64,000 nucleotides of DNA, taken from Planococcus sp. MER TA 32b (GTDB taxonomy: Bacteria; Bacillota; Bacilli; Bacillales_A; Planococcaceae). The stretch lies in assembly GCA_023715185.1 (NCBI GenBank), contig JAMCAN010000001.1:1-64000 (forward strand). The letters are read 5' to 3'. The notes below the pieces were generated by a model. The model saw only the letters and a list, made by a program, of their open reading frames with translations, searched no databases and was not told the origin of the DNA. Below, piece after piece: positions 1 to 12,264 of the stretch. The position numbers and the translations under genes are program-made. Position 1 is the stretch's first letter. Every line of letters starts with the position of its first letter.

Positions 1-36
1 GTTCGTCCTGAGCCAGGATCAAACTCTCCATTATAG
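1..36 (-). rRNA. rrs: 16S ribosomal RNA, 5' end only
   Basis: The reverse complement of the first bases reads GAGAGTTTGATCCTGGCTCA, the universal bacterial 16S 5' primer site, so only the first ~36 bases of a minus-strand 16S gene are in the window. It lies downstream of gyrA and on the same strand, as the first rrn operon does in B. subtilis. The mature 5' end is placed at about base 36 by analogy; the exact processing site is uncertain. Confidence 0.95.
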
Positions 37-257
37 AGGTTTTGATTGCTCAAATCCTTGCTGGCGCATCGCCTGTCCGAAGACAGCGCGATTCGCTTTG
101 ATCTGCACAAGTGCTGATCAGTAAGTTTGCTCCGACCGCTTGCGCGGCCATCGCATAATTGTTTGTCGCGCTAAGCGCTCCAAACATTTATATTGACGTT
201 TTGCTGTTCAGTTTTCAAGGTTCAAATGTTAACGCCGCGCTCATTGGCGACTTGATT

Positions 258-286
258 AATATACCATGCCAGCCAAGCTGCGTCAA
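258..286 (-). promoter_or_regulatory. rrn promoter
   Basis: On the minus strand TTGACG (281-286) and TATATT (258-263) are separated by exactly 17 bases, about 220 bases upstream of the 16S gene. A second TTGACG at 364-369 could be the -35 of an upstream tandem promoter, but no convincing -10 follows it. Bases 37-257 are rRNA leader, where antitermination and processing signals would be expected. Confidence 0.75.
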
Positions 287-380
287 CACAAAACCTAAAA
301 AAACTTCTAATTGAGGTGATTTGTTTTCAGAGATTATTTTTCAGTTGAATTGCAAAATAATTGCGTCAACAATAACCACC

Positions 381-412
381 AAAAAAAGAACCCGCAGAAT
401 TTTTCCGCGGGC
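381..412 (-). terminator. gyrA terminator
   Basis: Minus-strand hairpin CCCGC/GCGGG followed by a TTCTTTTTTT run, 10 bases after the gyrA stop. It separates the gyrBA transcript from the rrn promoter. Confidence 0.85.
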
Positions 413-421
413 CCTTAAAAT

Positions 422-2995
422 TTATTCTTTGTCTTCTTCCGGTACTTCTTCAACGTCGTCTACTGCATCGTCCGCTACGATTTCATCTTCCGCGTAAACG
501 TCTGCTCCGGCACTTTCTTCTATAAGAATTTCATCGGTGCCGTCTTCACTTGTTTCCGGCAAATCGATATCTTTCTTCACTTTAGCAACTGTCGCCACAA
601 TTTCATCCTCGCTTAAACGGATCAGGCGAACACCTTGTGTGCTTCTGCCAGTTGTAGAAATGTCATTGACGTCCATCCGGATCAGCACGCCGTTGATCGT
701 AATCAGCATGATATCTTCTGTACCGTTAACAGTCCGGACTGCCACAAGCGGTCCGTTCTTATCGGTGATCTGACACGTTTTGATTCCCATTCCTCCACGG
801 GACTGAACGCGGTATTCGGATTCCTTCGTTTGTTTGCCGTAGCCATTCTCTGTAATGACCAGAACATTGTCTTCAGGGTCCAGAATTTCCATACCGACGA
901 CTTTATCGCCTTCACGGAGACGGATGCCGCGGACTCCGCTTGCTGTACGGCCCATGCTGCGGATATCGGTTTCGGGGAAACGGATCAATGCTCCATTGCG
1001 TGTTCCGATAACCATTTCTTTTGTTCCATCAGTAAGTTTGACTGAAATCAGTTCATCTTCTTCGCGAAGACCGATGGCAATCAAACCATTTTGACGGATA
1101 TTGGCATAGTTAGTTACTGGAGTCCGCTTGCTGATTCCGTCACGTGTTGTAAAGAAGAAGAAGGCATCTTCCTTGAATTCTTCTACACGGATCACAGCAG
1201 TGACTTTTTCGTCTTTGCCGATTTCGAGCAGATTCACTAACGGCAAGCCTTTTGCAGTACGGCCGTATTCAGGAATCTGATAGCCTTTTTTGCGATAGAC
1301 TTTCCCTTTGCTCGTAAAGAACAGGATCGTATCATGGGTAGAGGTATATAGAAGGTGTTCTACAAAATCATCCTCGTTAGTGCCCATTCCCTGAACGCCG
1401 CGGCCGCCGCGTTTTTGGCTGCGGTAAGTGTTTGCAGGCAAACGTTTGATATAACCGTTATGAGTCAGTGTAAGAACTGAATCTTCACGTGGAATCAAAT
1501 CTTCATCCTCAAACATTTCAGTGCCGCCTGTAGTGATTTCGGTTCTTCTTTCATCACCGAAGCGCTCTTTGATTTCTGTCATTTCTTCGCGGATAATTTC
1601 AATGATCCGGTACTCGTTCGCCAGAATTTCGCGCAGTTCTTCGATAGTTTTTACCAATCCCTGATACTCATCTTCGATTTTATCGCGTTCCAGACCTGTC
1701 AGGCGCTGGAGACGCATGTCGAGAATAGCCTGAGATTGACGCTCAGAAAGGTTAAAGTCGTTCATCAAACCGTTTCGTGCTTCTTCCGTTGTCTGCGATC
1801 CACGGATCAAGGCGATGATTGCATCGATATGATCCAATGCTATACGCAATCCTTCCAGAATGTGCGCGCGGTCTTCCGCTTTTTGCAGATCAAACTGAGT
1901 GCGTCGGCGGATGACGACTTTCTGGTGCTCTAAGTAATGGAATAAGACATCTCGCAAGCTAAGAACTTTCGGATGGCCATCTACTAAAGCCAGCATATTG
2001 ATGCCGAAGCTTGTTTGCATTGCAGTCTGCTTATACAAATTATTCAATAGAACATTGGCGCTTGCATCGCGTCGGACTTCAATGACAACACGCATACCGT
2101 TACGGTCTGATTCATCGCGAAGATCTGTGATGCCATCGATTTTCTTGTCGCGCACCAATTCCGCAATTTTTTCGATCAGACGCGCTTTATTGACTTGATA
2201 AGGCAATTCGTGGATTAGAATTGTCTCACGGCCATTCGGCTTCGTTTCAATTTCTACAACTGAACGAATGAGGACGGAACCTTTTCCTGTTTCATAAGCG
2301 CGACGGATCCCGCTCCGTCCCAGGATGATCCCGCCAGTCGGGAAATCGGGGCCTGGAATATATTCAAGCAGTTCTTCTGTCGTGATAGCCGGATTTTCCG
2401 CCAACGCCAAAACAGCGTCGATGGTTTCACCTAGATTATGCGGTGGAATATTTGTAGCCATCCCAACGGCGATACCGGAAGTCCCGTTAACCAATAAGTT
2501 CGGGAAACGGCTCGGAAGAACGATTGGTTCTTTTTCCTGGCCATCGTAGTTCTCTCTGTAATCGATTGTATTCTTGTTCAGGTCACGCAATAATTCCATT
2601 GCGATTTTGGACATTCTTGACTCGGTGTAACGCATTGCAGCTGCTGCGTCGCCGTCGACAGAACCGAAGTTTCCGTGCCCGTCAACCAGCATATAACGGT
2701 AGCTGAAATCCTGCGCCATACGAACCATCGTTTCGTAAACCGCGCTGTCACCGTGGGGGTGGTATTTACCGATTACATCCCCAACGATACGCGCGGATTT
2801 TTTATAGGCTTTATCGGAAGTGATTCCGAGATCATGCATTGCGTACAGGATGCGTCGATGGACCGGTTTCAATCCGTCACGAACATCCGGCAAGGCGCGG
2901 GATACGATTACACTCATCGCATAATCCAAAAACGACGTACGCATCTCCGTGCTTATATTTATTTCTTCTACTCCACTGCTAGGCCTTTCCGCCAT
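422..2995 (-). CDS. gyrA: DNA gyrase subunit A
   Basis: GyrA is the breakage-reunion subunit of the A2B2 type II topoisomerase that introduces negative supercoils ahead of forks. The 857-residue protein has the N-terminal winged-helix/tower region with the catalytic Tyr at about 123 (AMRYTESRM) and the GyrA box (QKRGGRG) opening the C-terminal beta-pinwheel, and it ends in a long acidic tail. The quinolone-resistance region reads [10 protein letters not shown] with Ser84 and Glu88, the wild-type (sensitive) residues. ATG start. It follows gyrB by 29 bases on the same strand, so the two are co-transcribed and end at the terminator at 381-412. Confidence 0.98.
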   Translation of the reverse strand: MAERPSSGVEEINISTEMRTSFLDYAMSVIVSRALPDVRDGLKPVHRRILYAMHDLGITSDKAYKKSARIVGDVIGKYHPHGDSAVYETMVRMAQDFSYRYMLVDGHGNFGSVDGDAAAAMRYTESRMSKIAMELLRDLNKNTIDYRENYDGQEKEPIVLPSRFPNLLVNGTSGIAVGMATNIPPHNLGETIDAVLALAENPAITTEELLEYIPGPDFPTGGIILGRSGIRRAYETGKGSVLIRSVVEIETKPNGRETILIHELPYQVNKARLIEKIAELVRDKKIDGITDLRDESDRNGMRVVIEVRRDASANVLLNNLYKQTAMQTSFGINMLALVDGHPKVLSLRDVLFHYLEHQKVVIRRRTQFDLQKAEDRAHILEGLRIALDHIDAIIALIRGSQTTEEARNGLMNDFNLSERQSQAILDMRLQRLTGLERDKIEDEYQGLVKTIEELREILANEYRIIEIIREEMTEIKERFGDERRTEITTGGTEMFEDEDLIPREDSVLTLTHNGYIKRLPANTYRSQKRGGRGVQGMGTNEDDFVEHLLYTSTHDTILFFTSKGKVYRKKGYQIPEYGRTAKGLPLVNLLEIGKDEKVTAVIRVEEFKEDAFFFFTTRDGISKRTPVTNYANIRQNGLIAIGLREEDELISVKLTDGTKEMVIGTRNGALIRFPETDIRSMGRTASGVRGIRLREGDKVVGMEILDPEDNVLVITENGYGKQTKESEYRVQSRGGMGIKTCQITDKNGPLVAVRTVNGTEDIMLITINGVLIRMDVNDISTTGRSTQGVRLIRLSEDEIVATVAKVKKDIDLPETSEDGTDEILIEESAGADVYAEDEIVADDAVDDVEEVPEEDKE

Positions 2996-3024
2996 TTCCG
3001 CAGCCTCCTCTCACCTGTATCACC

Positions 3025-4971
<1,947 letters not shown>

Positions 4972-5110
4972 CTACAACATTTCTATTTCCCTTGGCAAGC
5001 CATAACAACTATTATCTGCTTTCTCGTTCAACTTCGCTGACCGCACAAAAACGCCGCCATTTACATTAGATGCCTGATGACGGCCCGACGTTCAGCTATG
5101 CGGATTTAGT

Positions 5111-6235
5111 CTAACCGCCTGTCTGCTCTTTAACAGTGCCTTTGGTTACTTCAAACAGGCGGGCACTTTGAATCGTTTCATGCTGGATGCCGTCTACACT
5201 GGTCGTGGTCACAAAAGTCTGGACAGAACCGCGTATCGTATTCAGCAAATGGGATTGGCGGTAATCATCCAATTCCGATAACACATCGTCCAGCAATAAA
5301 ACCGGAGGCTCTCCCACTTCCTGTTTGATCAGCTCGATTTCAGCCAATTTTAACGACAGGGCGGTTGTCCGCTGTTGGCCCTGCGAGCCGTAAGTCTGGA
5401 CATCGTAGCCATTGACGAAGAATTGAAGTTCGTCCCGGTGCGGCCCGACAAGCGTCACGCCACGGTCGATTTCCCTTTTTCTTACTTCCACTAGCTTTTT
5501 CTGTAAAAAAGAAGCCATTTCTTCCGGCGTCCAGTCAGGATCCAAACCGCTGATCGGCTGATAGCGGATTTCCAATTGCTCGAGTCCCCTTGAAATCCCC
5601 TGGTGGATCGGAGCTGCCCACTTCTGAAGCAATTCCATGAAATGAAATCTTTTCCGGATGATTTTTACCGCTGCTTCTATAAATTGATCCGTATAAACGT
5701 CGAACATGACGTCATTGATCGACTGTTTGCCGTAATGCTGTTTCAATATATGATTCCGTTGTTTCAATAATTTCTGGTAAGTCAAAAGATCATGCAGATA
5801 AACAGGCGATATCTGTCCGATTTCCATATCGATGAAGCGGCGCCGTACCTGGGGGCTGCCTTTGACAAGATGCAGGTCCTCCGGGGCGAACATCACGACA
5901 TTCAACTGCCCGATATAATCGCTCAGCCTCCGCTGCTCCAGATGATTGACTTTCGCTGTTTTGCCTTTTTTGGACAAGGTGATTTCAAGCGGCAATTTGC
6001 CGTATTTGCGGTAAACATCAGCTTTTATTTTACCATATTCCGCATCCCAGCGTATTAATTCCTTATCGTTTGAAGAACGGTGGGATTTAGCCATCGACAG
6101 AACATAGATCGCTTCCATGACATTGGTTTTGCCTTGCGCGTTCTCTCCTATGAAGACGTTGATCTCAGGAGAAAACGCCAGCTCCAGCTTTTCATAGTTG
6201 CGGTAGTCCATGAGCTCCAGACGGTCAATCCGCAT
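5111..6235 (-). CDS. recF: DNA replication/repair protein RecF
   Basis: RecF is an SMC-like ATPase that loads RecA at single-strand gaps together with RecO and RecR. The 374-residue protein has Walker A at 31-38 (GENAQGKT), an ABC signature (SQGQQR) and Walker B ([14 protein letters not shown]), in family order and of usual length. Its ATG lies 11 bases inside the 3' end of yaaA, so the two are translationally coupled, as in other Bacillales. Confidence 0.97.
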   Translation of the reverse strand: MRIDRLELMDYRNYEKLELAFSPEINVFIGENAQGKTNVMEAIYVLSMAKSHRSSNDKELIRWDAEYGKIKADVYRKYGKLPLEITLSKKGKTAKVNHLEQRRLSDYIGQLNVVMFAPEDLHLVKGSPQVRRRFIDMEIGQISPVYLHDLLTYQKLLKQRNHILKQHYGKQSINDVMFDVYTDQFIEAAVKIIRKRFHFMELLQKWAAPIHQGISRGLEQLEIRYQPISGLDPDWTPEEMASFLQKKLVEVRKREIDRGVTLVGPHRDELQFFVNGYDVQTYGSQGQQRTTALSLKLAEIELIKQEVGEPPVLLLDDVLSELDDYRQSHLLNTIRGSVQTFVTTTSVDGIQHETIQSARLFEVTKGTVKEQTGG

Positions 6236-6464
6236 CGAAGCTCATGCCTTCGGCGATAACGATACGGAATTCCCCCACTTCCGGGATGGACACCGTGTCT
6301 TCCGGACGCAGCTTTCTGCCTCTGCGATCTTCCGCTTCACCGTTGACGAAAACTTCATGTTCGCTCAAGAACCATTTCGCCATTCCGCCGGAACTGATCG
6401 TATCTGTCATTTTCAATAATTGACCCAATGTAATAAATTCTGTCTCGATACCGATTTCTTTCAA
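6225..6464 (-). CDS. yaaA: S4-domain protein YaaA
   Basis: Small RNA-binding S4-like protein of the dnaA-gyrA cluster, implicated in ribosome assembly by work on its homologues. The core [18 protein letters not shown] followed by RRGRKL is the S4 RNA-binding motif. A longer frame opens at TTG 6482, but GAAGGATGAG precedes the TTG at 6464 and that start gives 79 residues, close to the 71 of B. subtilis YaaA. Both candidate starts are TTG. It overlaps recF by 11 bases. Confidence 0.9.
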   Translation of the reverse strand: MKEIGIETEFITLGQLLKMTDTISSGGMAKWFLSEHEVFVNGEAEDRRGRKLRPEDTVSIPEVGEFRIVIAEGMSFDAD

Positions 6465-6525
6465 AATGCACTCATCCTTCAATTCGTAGTCTATCCCTCT
6501 ATTTTACCCTAAATACCCCCAGAAG

Positions 6526-6555
6526 TAAAAAAGGATAGCCTGTATGGGCTATCCT
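6526..6555 (-). terminator. dnaN terminator
   Basis: Minus-strand perfect hairpin AGGATAGCC/GGCTATCCT followed by TTTTTTAC, between the dnaN stop and yaaA. It could reduce read-through from dnaA-dnaN into yaaA-recF-gyrBA. Confidence 0.85.
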
Positions 6556-6572
6556 GAGGTGTTACTGGGTGT

Positions 6573-7709
6573 TTAATATGTCCGGACAGGAAGAATCAGC
6601 TGAAGAATCGAATCATCCAGCGCCGATTTCAAAACGAATGGGCGCATCGCACCTGTGAATTGGATGACCACATCCTGGCCATCAATCGCTTTCAATGCAT
6701 CCATCATGAATTTCGCGCTGAAGGAGATTTTCAGATCTTCCCCTTCTATTGTTTGCGCCTGAAGCTGCTCTTCCACTTTGCCGACTTCCGGTGAATTGGA
6801 AGAAACTTCTACGTCGCTGCCTTCTGACGCCGAGAAGCGAACGACATTATTGCGTTCTTCGCGTGCCAGTAAAGAAGCGCGGTCAATTGCCTGAAGCAAT
6901 GAACGGCCATTTACTGTGACGTTTGTCTTGTATTCAGACGGAATCAGACGTGACGTATCCGGGTAATTTCCTTCCAATAATCTGGAGAAGAAAAGGATAT
7001 GCTTCGATTTGAACAATACCTGCTGGTTTGTCATGACGATTTCAACCGGTTCAGAATTGTCATCAAGGATCTTGTTCAGCTCATTTAAGCTCTTACCTGG
7101 AATGACGACACTGTATTCGCCTTCCGGAAGAGTTTCCAATTTCGTTTTGCGGCGGGCAAGACGGTGGCTGTCAGTAGCGACACAAACCAATTCCCCGTCT
7201 TTTACTTCCCAGTGTACGCCAGTCAGAACCGGACGGGTTTCAGAACTCGATACTGCAAAAACAGTTTCACGGTTGATCGTTTTCAGTAGATCTGCCGGGA
7301 TTGAAAACAGGCGATCGTCCTGAATTTCCGGTAATTGTGGATAATCCATTGCATCCAGTCCTATTAGATGGAACTCGGATTTACCTGAACGAATGTGGGT
7401 CTGGAAGTTGCCAGTGATTTCGATTTCCACGTCACTTGTCGGCAATTTACGGATGATTTCCCCAAAAACTTTTGCCTGGAGAACAATGCTTCCTCCCTGT
7501 GCGACCCGAATGATCTGTTCGCCGTCTTCTTCAGCCGGGATGAAAGTCTGGATCGTGATATCTGAATCACTGCCCGTCAATCTCATTCCTTCTGAAGAAA
7601 CGTCCATTTTGATCCCCGTCAGAATCGGGATTGTCGTTTTTGAACTGACTGCTTTCATTACATCGTTTAAACCTTCGACTAATCGTTCACGCATTATCTC
7701 GAATTTCAT
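6573..7709 (-). CDS. dnaN: DNA polymerase III beta subunit (sliding clamp)
   Basis: The beta clamp is a ring-shaped homodimer that tethers polymerase III and many repair factors to DNA. The 378-residue protein has the expected three-fold clamp architecture and the conserved C-terminal end of the peptide-binding pocket (LILPVRTY; usual form LPVR). ATG start with GAGGT seven bases upstream. It is separated from dnaA by the origin unwinding region and has its own hairpin terminator. Confidence 0.98.
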   Translation of the reverse strand: MKFEIMRERLVEGLNDVMKAVSSKTTIPILTGIKMDVSSEGMRLTGSDSDITIQTFIPAEEDGEQIIRVAQGGSIVLQAKVFGEIIRKLPTSDVEIEITGNFQTHIRSGKSEFHLIGLDAMDYPQLPEIQDDRLFSIPADLLKTINRETVFAVSSSETRPVLTGVHWEVKDGELVCVATDSHRLARRKTKLETLPEGEYSVVIPGKSLNELNKILDDNSEPVEIVMTNQQVLFKSKHILFFSRLLEGNYPDTSRLIPSEYKTNVTVNGRSLLQAIDRASLLAREERNNVVRFSASEGSDVEVSSNSPEVGKVEEQLQAQTIEGEDLKISFSAKFMMDALKAIDGQDVVIQFTGAMRPFVLKSALDDSILQLILPVRTY

Positions 7710-7726
7710 TCTCGAACCTCGCTTAT

Positions 7727-7874
7727 ATATATATTTTGTTTAAAGCTTTTAAAGTAATAATAGTAGTAGGGCCTGTGAATATGTGGATAACCTCTTTTTA
7801 CTGAATCGCGGCGGGTTATCCACATGTAGATAAGCTGTGAGCAAGCCTCTGTATTATTTGAGTGCTTATCCACA
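7727..7874. other. oriC: oriC unwinding region between dnaA and dnaN
   Basis: Three exact DnaA boxes (TTATCCACA or its complement) lie at 7782-7790, 7816-7824 and 7866-7874. Next to the first, a GC-rich GGGCC is followed on the minus strand by CCTACTACTATTATTAC (7754-7770), a run of TAC/TAT triplets that fits the DnaA-trio rule, and then by an AT-rich tract with TATATATATA (7727-7756). Box, GC patch, trio and AT tract in this order match the basal unwinding system described for B. subtilis. Confidence 0.85.
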
Positions 7875-7882
7875 GCTCATTT

Positions 7883-9226
7883 TTAGTTGGTGAGCGCTTT
7901 TTTGATATCTTTTACATCCTGCTGAAGCTGCTGATTGTCTTTCAGCATCGTTGAAATCTTTTCGTGGGCATGGATGACCGTCGTATGGTCGCGCCCTCCG
8001 AATTCCTCACCAATTTTAGGCAATGAAAAATCAGTCAGCTCGCGGGAAAGATACATGGCTACCTGTCTTGGATAAGCAATGTCTTTCGTGCGGCGTTTCG
8101 TCTTGAAATCTTCAATTTTGATATTGAATTGATCGCCTACAGCATGCTGGATATCCAAAATCGTAATGACTTTCGGTTTCGCGTTCGGCATGATATCCTT
8201 CAGCGCTTCAGCGGCAAGATCAGCGCTCATATCACGGTTGATCAATGAAGAATAAGCCACAACGCGAATCAAAGCGCCTTCCAGTTCGCGGATATTCGAA
8301 TCGATGGAATTGGCGATGTACATCATGACATCATTCGGAATATCAAGGCCATCCGCTTTCGCTTTTTTGCGGAGAATGGCAATCCGTGTCTCCAGGTCAG
8401 GCGGTGTAATGTCCGTGATCAATCCCCATTCGAAACGCGACCGCAAGCGGTCTTCGAGTGTAGGAATCTCTTTCGGCGGCCGGTCACTGGAGATGATGAT
8501 CTGCTTGGATTCTTCGTGCAGCGTATTAAAGGTATGGAAAAATTCTTCCTGCGTCTGCTCTTTTCCAGCCAAAAACTGAATATCATCAATCAAAAGAATA
8601 TCGACACTCCGGTATTTATTGCGGAAATCGACGGTCTGGTTATCCCGGATTGAATTGATGAATTCGTTGGTGAATTTTTCCGATGACAAATAAACCACTT
8701 TGGCATTGGGATTGTGTTCAAGGACATAATGTCCGATTGCGTGCATGAGGTGGGTCTTGCCAAGTCCTACGCCCCCGTAGATAAACAGCGGATTATATGC
8801 TTTTGCGGGAGCTTCGGCCACTGCGAGAGATGCAGCATGCGCGAAACGGTTGCCTGATCCAATTACGAAAGTATCAAACGTATATTTGGGGTTCAGCATT
8901 CCCGGCAAAAACTCCTGCTGATCATTCTGGCCCGGCTTAATGCGGGGCGCTGGAAGCTGAAAATCATCCATGTCCTGATCTTTGGGCACAACAAATTTTA
9001 TCAGCAGATCGTCACCCGTCAGATCCGAAAGTATTCCTGTAATCAAATGGACGTAATGGTTTTCCAACCAGTCGCGCGCAAATGAATTAGGAGCGGATAT
9101 CGTGACGGTATCACTCTGATAAGACAGCAGTTTTGTTGATTTTAACCATGTTTCAAAACTGGGTTTGGAGATTTTTGTTTCAACTTGGGCTAAGACACTC
9201 GACCAAATTTCGTCTAAGTGTTCCAA
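7883..9226 (-). CDS. dnaA: chromosomal replication initiator protein DnaA
   Basis: DnaA is the AAA+ initiator that binds DnaA boxes, forms a filament and melts oriC. The 447-residue protein has domain I ([14 protein letters not shown]), a short linker, the AAA+ domain with Walker [10 protein letters not shown] and Walker [11 protein letters not shown], and domain IV with the box-recognition signature [11 protein letters not shown]. An upstream frame reaches 9328, but the TTG at 9226 has AAAGGAG eight bases before it and yields the family length (446 in B. subtilis). Box clusters on both sides imply autoregulation. Confidence 0.97.
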   Translation of the reverse strand: MEHLDEIWSSVLAQVETKISKPSFETWLKSTKLLSYQSDTVTISAPNSFARDWLENHYVHLITGILSDLTGDDLLIKFVVPKDQDMDDFQLPAPRIKPGQNDQQEFLPGMLNPKYTFDTFVIGSGNRFAHAASLAVAEAPAKAYNPLFIYGGVGLGKTHLMHAIGHYVLEHNPNAKVVYLSSEKFTNEFINSIRDNQTVDFRNKYRSVDILLIDDIQFLAGKEQTQEEFFHTFNTLHEESKQIIISSDRPPKEIPTLEDRLRSRFEWGLITDITPPDLETRIAILRKKAKADGLDIPNDVMMYIANSIDSNIRELEGALIRVVAYSSLINRDMSADLAAEALKDIMPNAKPKVITILDIQHAVGDQFNIKIEDFKTKRRTKDIAYPRQVAMYLSRELTDFSLPKIGEEFGGRDHTTVIHAHEKISTMLKDNQQLQQDVKDIKKALTN

Positions 9227-9610
9227 TAGCGTTTCTCCTTTATATGTAAAATATTTTTTAAGTATATCATACACAAAGCCACAGGCTGTGGGTAACATTC
9301 GTAAACAGGGTGGTGAATAACTATCCACATCTTACCCACAGTTTGTGGATAAGTATTTTGGTATAAAAATTATCAACAAGTGAAAACAAGTTAATGTTAC
9401 CAAAAAAGAATAGACAATACAAGAAGTTCTTGCACTTATCCACATAAACCAAATAATGCACACCAGAGCTGTCCACAGCCGGTTCTTATGTGCGGAACTT
9501 GTAGATAAGGGGTGTGGATAATTATTTTACCGAAAAAAATACTGCACAGCAAATCCGGAAAAATATTTTACGGATGTGGATAACATTATTATTAAAGAAT
9601 AACGGGATGC
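9227..9610. other. oriC: oriC upstream DnaA-box cluster and dnaA promoter region
   Basis: Exact DnaA boxes lie at 9344-9352, 9436-9444, 9513-9521 and 9575-9583. One-mismatch boxes lie at 9321-9329, 9332-9340 and 9500-9508. The mixture of orientations and strengths is typical of the incAB side of Bacillales origins. A possible extended -10 for dnaA (TGATATACT on the minus strand, about 9266-9274) lies upstream of its start; its -35 is weak. No protein gene fits here. Confidence 0.88.
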
Positions 9611-9621
9611 AGAATAAGATA

Positions 9622-9651
9622 TTGACATTTAAGGGGCTAAGCCATTATAAT
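9622..9651 (+). promoter_or_regulatory. rpmH promoter
   Basis: TTGACA (9622-9627) and TATAAT (9646-9651) are both perfect consensus, with an 18-base spacer, 66 bases before the rpmH start. It fires away from oriC opposite to dnaA. Confidence 0.85.
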
Positions 9652-9717
9652 AGTCGAGACTGTCTTTAAGATTAATAAAGATATATAGTTAACTCTCATT
9701 TCAGGAGGTGTCCTAAT

Positions 9718-9855
9718 ATGACATTGCGCACATATCAACCAAATAAACGCAAACACAGCAAAGTACACGGCTTCAGAGCACGTATGAGCACAAAGAACGG
9801 ACGTCGCGTTATCGCAGCACGCCGTCGTAAAGGAAGAAAAGTATTATCAGCTTAA
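9718..9855 (+). CDS. rpmH: 50S ribosomal protein L34
   Basis: A 45-residue, very basic protein beginning [18 protein letters not shown] and continuing through [11 protein letters not shown], the L34 signature. L34 binds domain III of 23S rRNA. A strong AGGAGGTG (9703-9710) precedes the ATG and a hairpin terminator follows immediately. The usual tight rpmH-rnpA pair is split here by a 117-base palindromic repeat (9891-10007). Confidence 0.97.
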   Translation: MTLRTYQPNKRKHSKVHGFRARMSTKNGRRVIAARRRKGRKVLSA

Positions 9856-9857
9856 GT

Positions 9858-9888
9858 CCACTGACCGCATCAGTGGTCTTTTTTTTTT
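9858..9888 (+). terminator. rpmH terminator
   Basis: CCACTGA/TCAGTGG hairpin followed by TCTTTTTTTTT directly after the rpmH stop. Confidence 0.9.
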
Positions 9889-9890
9889 AG

Positions 9891-10007
9891 AAAAGCGACG
9901 GCACCCGTTAAGCTCTGAAAGGCATAAGATGGAACAGCGAAGCGATCCTGATCGCGCAGCTGGGCCGGCTTATGACCCGAAGAGCTGGGTCGCCGGAGTC
10001 TGGAACC
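9891..10007 (+). repeat. palindromic repeat, family A copy 0
   Basis: Starts AAAAGCGACGGCACCC and ends GGTCGCCGGAGTCTGG. Nested stems are GGC-ACCC/GGGT-GCC, AGCTCT/AGAGCT, CATAAG/CTTATG and GCGAT/ATCGC, so the whole unit folds on itself. It matches the units at 31694-32310 and 40186-40305 and lies between rpmH and rnpA. Confidence 0.85.
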
Positions 10008-10054
10008 AGAAAAGCAGAACTTCCTTATATACAGCTCAATAAGCAGGTGAAAAC

Positions 10055-10396
10055 ATGAATAAACATCAACGGATCAAGAAGGACAAAGAATTCCAGAAGG
10101 TTTTCAAGCAAGGAAAGTCGTTTGCGAACCGTCAATTCATTGTCTATGTACTGAAAAGCGACCAGCCTGAATTCAGGATCGGCCTATCGGTCAGCAAGAA
10201 AGTCGGCAACGCAGTGACGAGGAACCGCATCAAACGTTATATCAGGCAGGCTTTCCTGGAAATGAAGGATGAGCTGGCGCCAAATGCGGATTATGTTATT
10301 ATCGCCCGGCAACAGGCGGCCAAAATGGATTTTCATGAAAGCAAGAAAAGTTTGCAGCATGTCTTAAAAATTGCCCGCGCTTTGCCAAAGAAGTAG
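10055..10396 (+). CDS. rnpA: ribonuclease P protein component
   Basis: The protein cofactor of RNase P, which removes 5' leaders from tRNA precursors. The 113 residues contain the RNA-binding RNR motif region [17 protein letters not shown] and the N-terminal [18 protein letters not shown] start with GCAGGTG upstream. It precedes yidC as usual. Confidence 0.96.
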   Translation: MNKHQRIKKDKEFQKVFKQGKSFANRQFIVYVLKSDQPEFRIGLSVSKKVGNAVTRNRIKRYIRQAFLEMKDELAPNADYVIIARQQAAKMDFHESKKSLQHVLKIARALPKK

Positions 10397-10457
10397 AAAG
10401 CGCACTAAAGGGAATGTTACTATAGAAGTAATATAGAATCAGTTTGGGGGAAAAAGC

Positions 10458-11237
10458 TTGAATAAGCGTAATTTATTGATTATCGCGCTGATAGGCGTTG
10501 CCTTGCTGCTGTCCGGCTGTACAGAATTTGACCAGCCGATCAGCAGTGACAGCGAAGGATTCTGGAACGAATTTATAGTCTGGCCATTAGTGTCAGCCAT
10601 TACTTATTTTGCAGATCTGCTGGGAACATATGCATTCGGGATCATTGCAGTAACGATCATCATCCGATTGGTGATGCTGCCGTTGATGATCAAACAGACG
10701 AAAAGTTCGAAACGCATGCAGGAAATCCAGCCGGAACTTGCAAAGCTTAAAGAGAAATACAAATCAAAAGATGCAGTAACACAGCAGAAGTACCAAAAAG
10801 AAATGATGGCGATGTTCCAGGAACGCGGCGTCAACCCGATGGCGGGCTGTCTGCCGGTGCTGGTCCAAATGCCGGTGCTTATCGGTTTTTACCACGCAAT
10901 CAGCCGGATGAACAGCACACCCGAGATCAATCTGGGAGAGTTCTTCATCTTTCCGCTTGCGGAACCAAGCATTATTTTGGCGATCATTGCCGGTTTGATG
11001 CAATTTGTCGTCTTGCGCACGGGTCCTGCGATGGACAATCCGCAAATGAAGGCCATGATGTATTTCATGCCGGTCATGATCATCGGATTCGGTATCATTT
11101 TACCGTCAGCTTTGACGCTTTATTGGGTAATCGGAAATATCATCTCAATCATTCAAAATATGTTCATTTACCGTCCATGGGAAAAGAAAGAAGTGCAACA
11201 ACCTGTTAAAACGAAAGCAGGAGGGGCTAAAAAGTGA
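10458..11237 (+). CDS. yidC: membrane protein insertase YidC (SpoIIIJ/OxaA type)
   Basis: Inserts and folds membrane proteins alone or with SecYEG. The 259-residue protein starts with TTG, preceded by GGGGG seven bases upstream. It has a lipoprotein signal with lipobox LLSGC (Cys21) and five membrane segments of the YidC core. The conserved Arg in TM1 (IIRLVMLPLMIKQ) forms the hydrophilic groove that receives substrate. The positively charged C-terminus is typical of Gram-positive YidC. Its stop overlaps the jag start by four bases. Confidence 0.96.
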   Translation: MNKRNLLIIALIGVALLLSGCTEFDQPISSDSEGFWNEFIVWPLVSAITYFADLLGTYAFGIIAVTIIIRLVMLPLMIKQTKSSKRMQEIQPELAKLKEKYKSKDAVTQQKYQKEMMAMFQERGVNPMAGCLPVLVQMPVLIGFYHAISRMNSTPEINLGEFFIFPLAEPSIILAIIAGLMQFVVLRTGPAMDNPQMKAMMYFMPVMIIGFGIILPSALTLYWVIGNIISIIQNMFIYRPWEKKEVQQPVKTKAGGAKK

Positions 11238-11995
11238 AACAGATTACGCAGACGGGTACAACTGTTGAAAACGCGATATCTGCAGCATTAGAAAAACTCC
11301 AAGTTACACGCGAAGAAGTGAACATCAACGTAATACAGGAAGAGAAAAAAGGATTTTTGGGATTTGGCGCGAAACAGGCGGAAGTCGAAGTGACGGTGAA
11401 CAAACCCGAGCCCGAAATGCCAAAAAGCGTAATTGAACCTGAAATTCCCGCAATAAATGAAAATCTTGGCGAAAAAACGATTGAAAAAGAGGGAGAAGAG
11501 GAAGCAACTGCCGACACGCAGGAAAAATCCCGCCCTTCGAATGATCAGGCGATTGAAGAAACCAAGAAATACTTACAGTCTGTTGCGAAAGAAATGGGCA
11601 TCGAAGATTTAACGGTCAGCCATACTGTCAAAGGCAAGCAAGCCAGTTTTTATCTGGAAAGCGAAAAAGTGGCGATGCTGATCGGAAAAAGAGGCCATAC
11701 ATTGAATTCACTTCAGCAATTGGCGCAATTAGTGGCCAATAAATACGCGAATCATTTCATGATGGTCGAATTGGATGCTGAAAATTACCGGGAACGCCGC
11801 CAGGAAACACTGGAGCAGCTGGCGGACCGGATGGCTGACAAAGCGATCCGCACAGGAAGCCGTGTCCAATTCGAACCGATGCCGTCCTATGAACGCAAAG
11901 TGATTCACCAGGCTTTATCGAGACGGCTTGACATCGATACCTATTCAGAAGGAAAAGATCCGAACCGTTATCTGGTCATCGAACCGTTGCGGTAA
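11234..11995 (+). CDS. jag: Jag/KhpB RNA-binding protein
   Basis: Cytosolic RNA-binding protein linked to cell elongation control in Firmicutes (KhpB/EloR). The 253 residues contain an N-terminal Jag_N domain (about 1-50, with KKGFLGFGAKQAEV), an acidic low-complexity linker (55-105), a KH-II domain (about 110-180, MLIGKRGHTLNSLQ) and a C-terminal R3H domain (about 190-253, SYERKVIHQALS). The GTG start overlaps the end of yidC (GTGA). A strong terminator follows. Confidence 0.95.
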   Translation: MKQITQTGTTVENAISAALEKLQVTREEVNINVIQEEKKGFLGFGAKQAEVEVTVNKPEPEMPKSVIEPEIPAINENLGEKTIEKEGEEEATADTQEKSRPSNDQAIEETKKYLQSVAKEMGIEDLTVSHTVKGKQASFYLESEKVAMLIGKRGHTLNSLQQLAQLVANKYANHFMMVELDAENYRERRQETLEQLADRMADKAIRTGSRVQFEPMPSYERKVIHQALSRRLDIDTYSEGKDPNRYLVIEPLR

Positions 11996-12000
11996 ACAAA

Positions 12001-12034
12001 AGCAGTCCACTTTCAGAAGTGGGCTGCTTTTTTT
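12001..12034 (+). terminator. jag terminator
   Basis: AGCAG-CCACTT/AAGTGG-CTGCT hairpin with a run of seven T, closing the rnpA-yidC-jag transcript. Confidence 0.92.
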
Positions 12035-12244
12035 ATTGCCAAAATTTTAGGGGGGAAGAGGAAAAAGAGGGAGAAGAGGATCATGATTGTGCCGAATCGG
12101 TCGAATGAGTAAACATACAGAAGAATGTATAGGGAAATTCAGCAGACAGTGAGCGAAATAAATCGGCGAAACCGAGTTCTCTGTCTTTCGGTTCAAAGGA
12201 ATTTATGCTATTGTAATATGTTAGAAAGTCATGTACTTTTCCGG

Positions 12245-12264
12245 GTTGTCCACATGTGGACAAC
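12245..12264. promoter_or_regulatory. perfect 20-bp palindrome upstream of mnmE
   Basis: GTTGTCCACATGTGGACAAC is a perfect palindrome of two 10-base arms without a loop, followed by six T. It contains two DnaA-box-like halves (TGTCCACA/TGTGGACA). An exact DnaA box (TGTGGATAA) lies 53 bases further on at 12317-12325. It could be an operator for mnmE or a DnaA-related site; a terminator is less likely because there is no loop. The rest of 12035-12374 shows purine-rich sequence and no gene. Confidence 0.6.

Noticed and set aside
703-1094. Several short frames on both strands inside gyrA
   Set aside because: Shadows of the gyrA coding sequence without start sites or homology.
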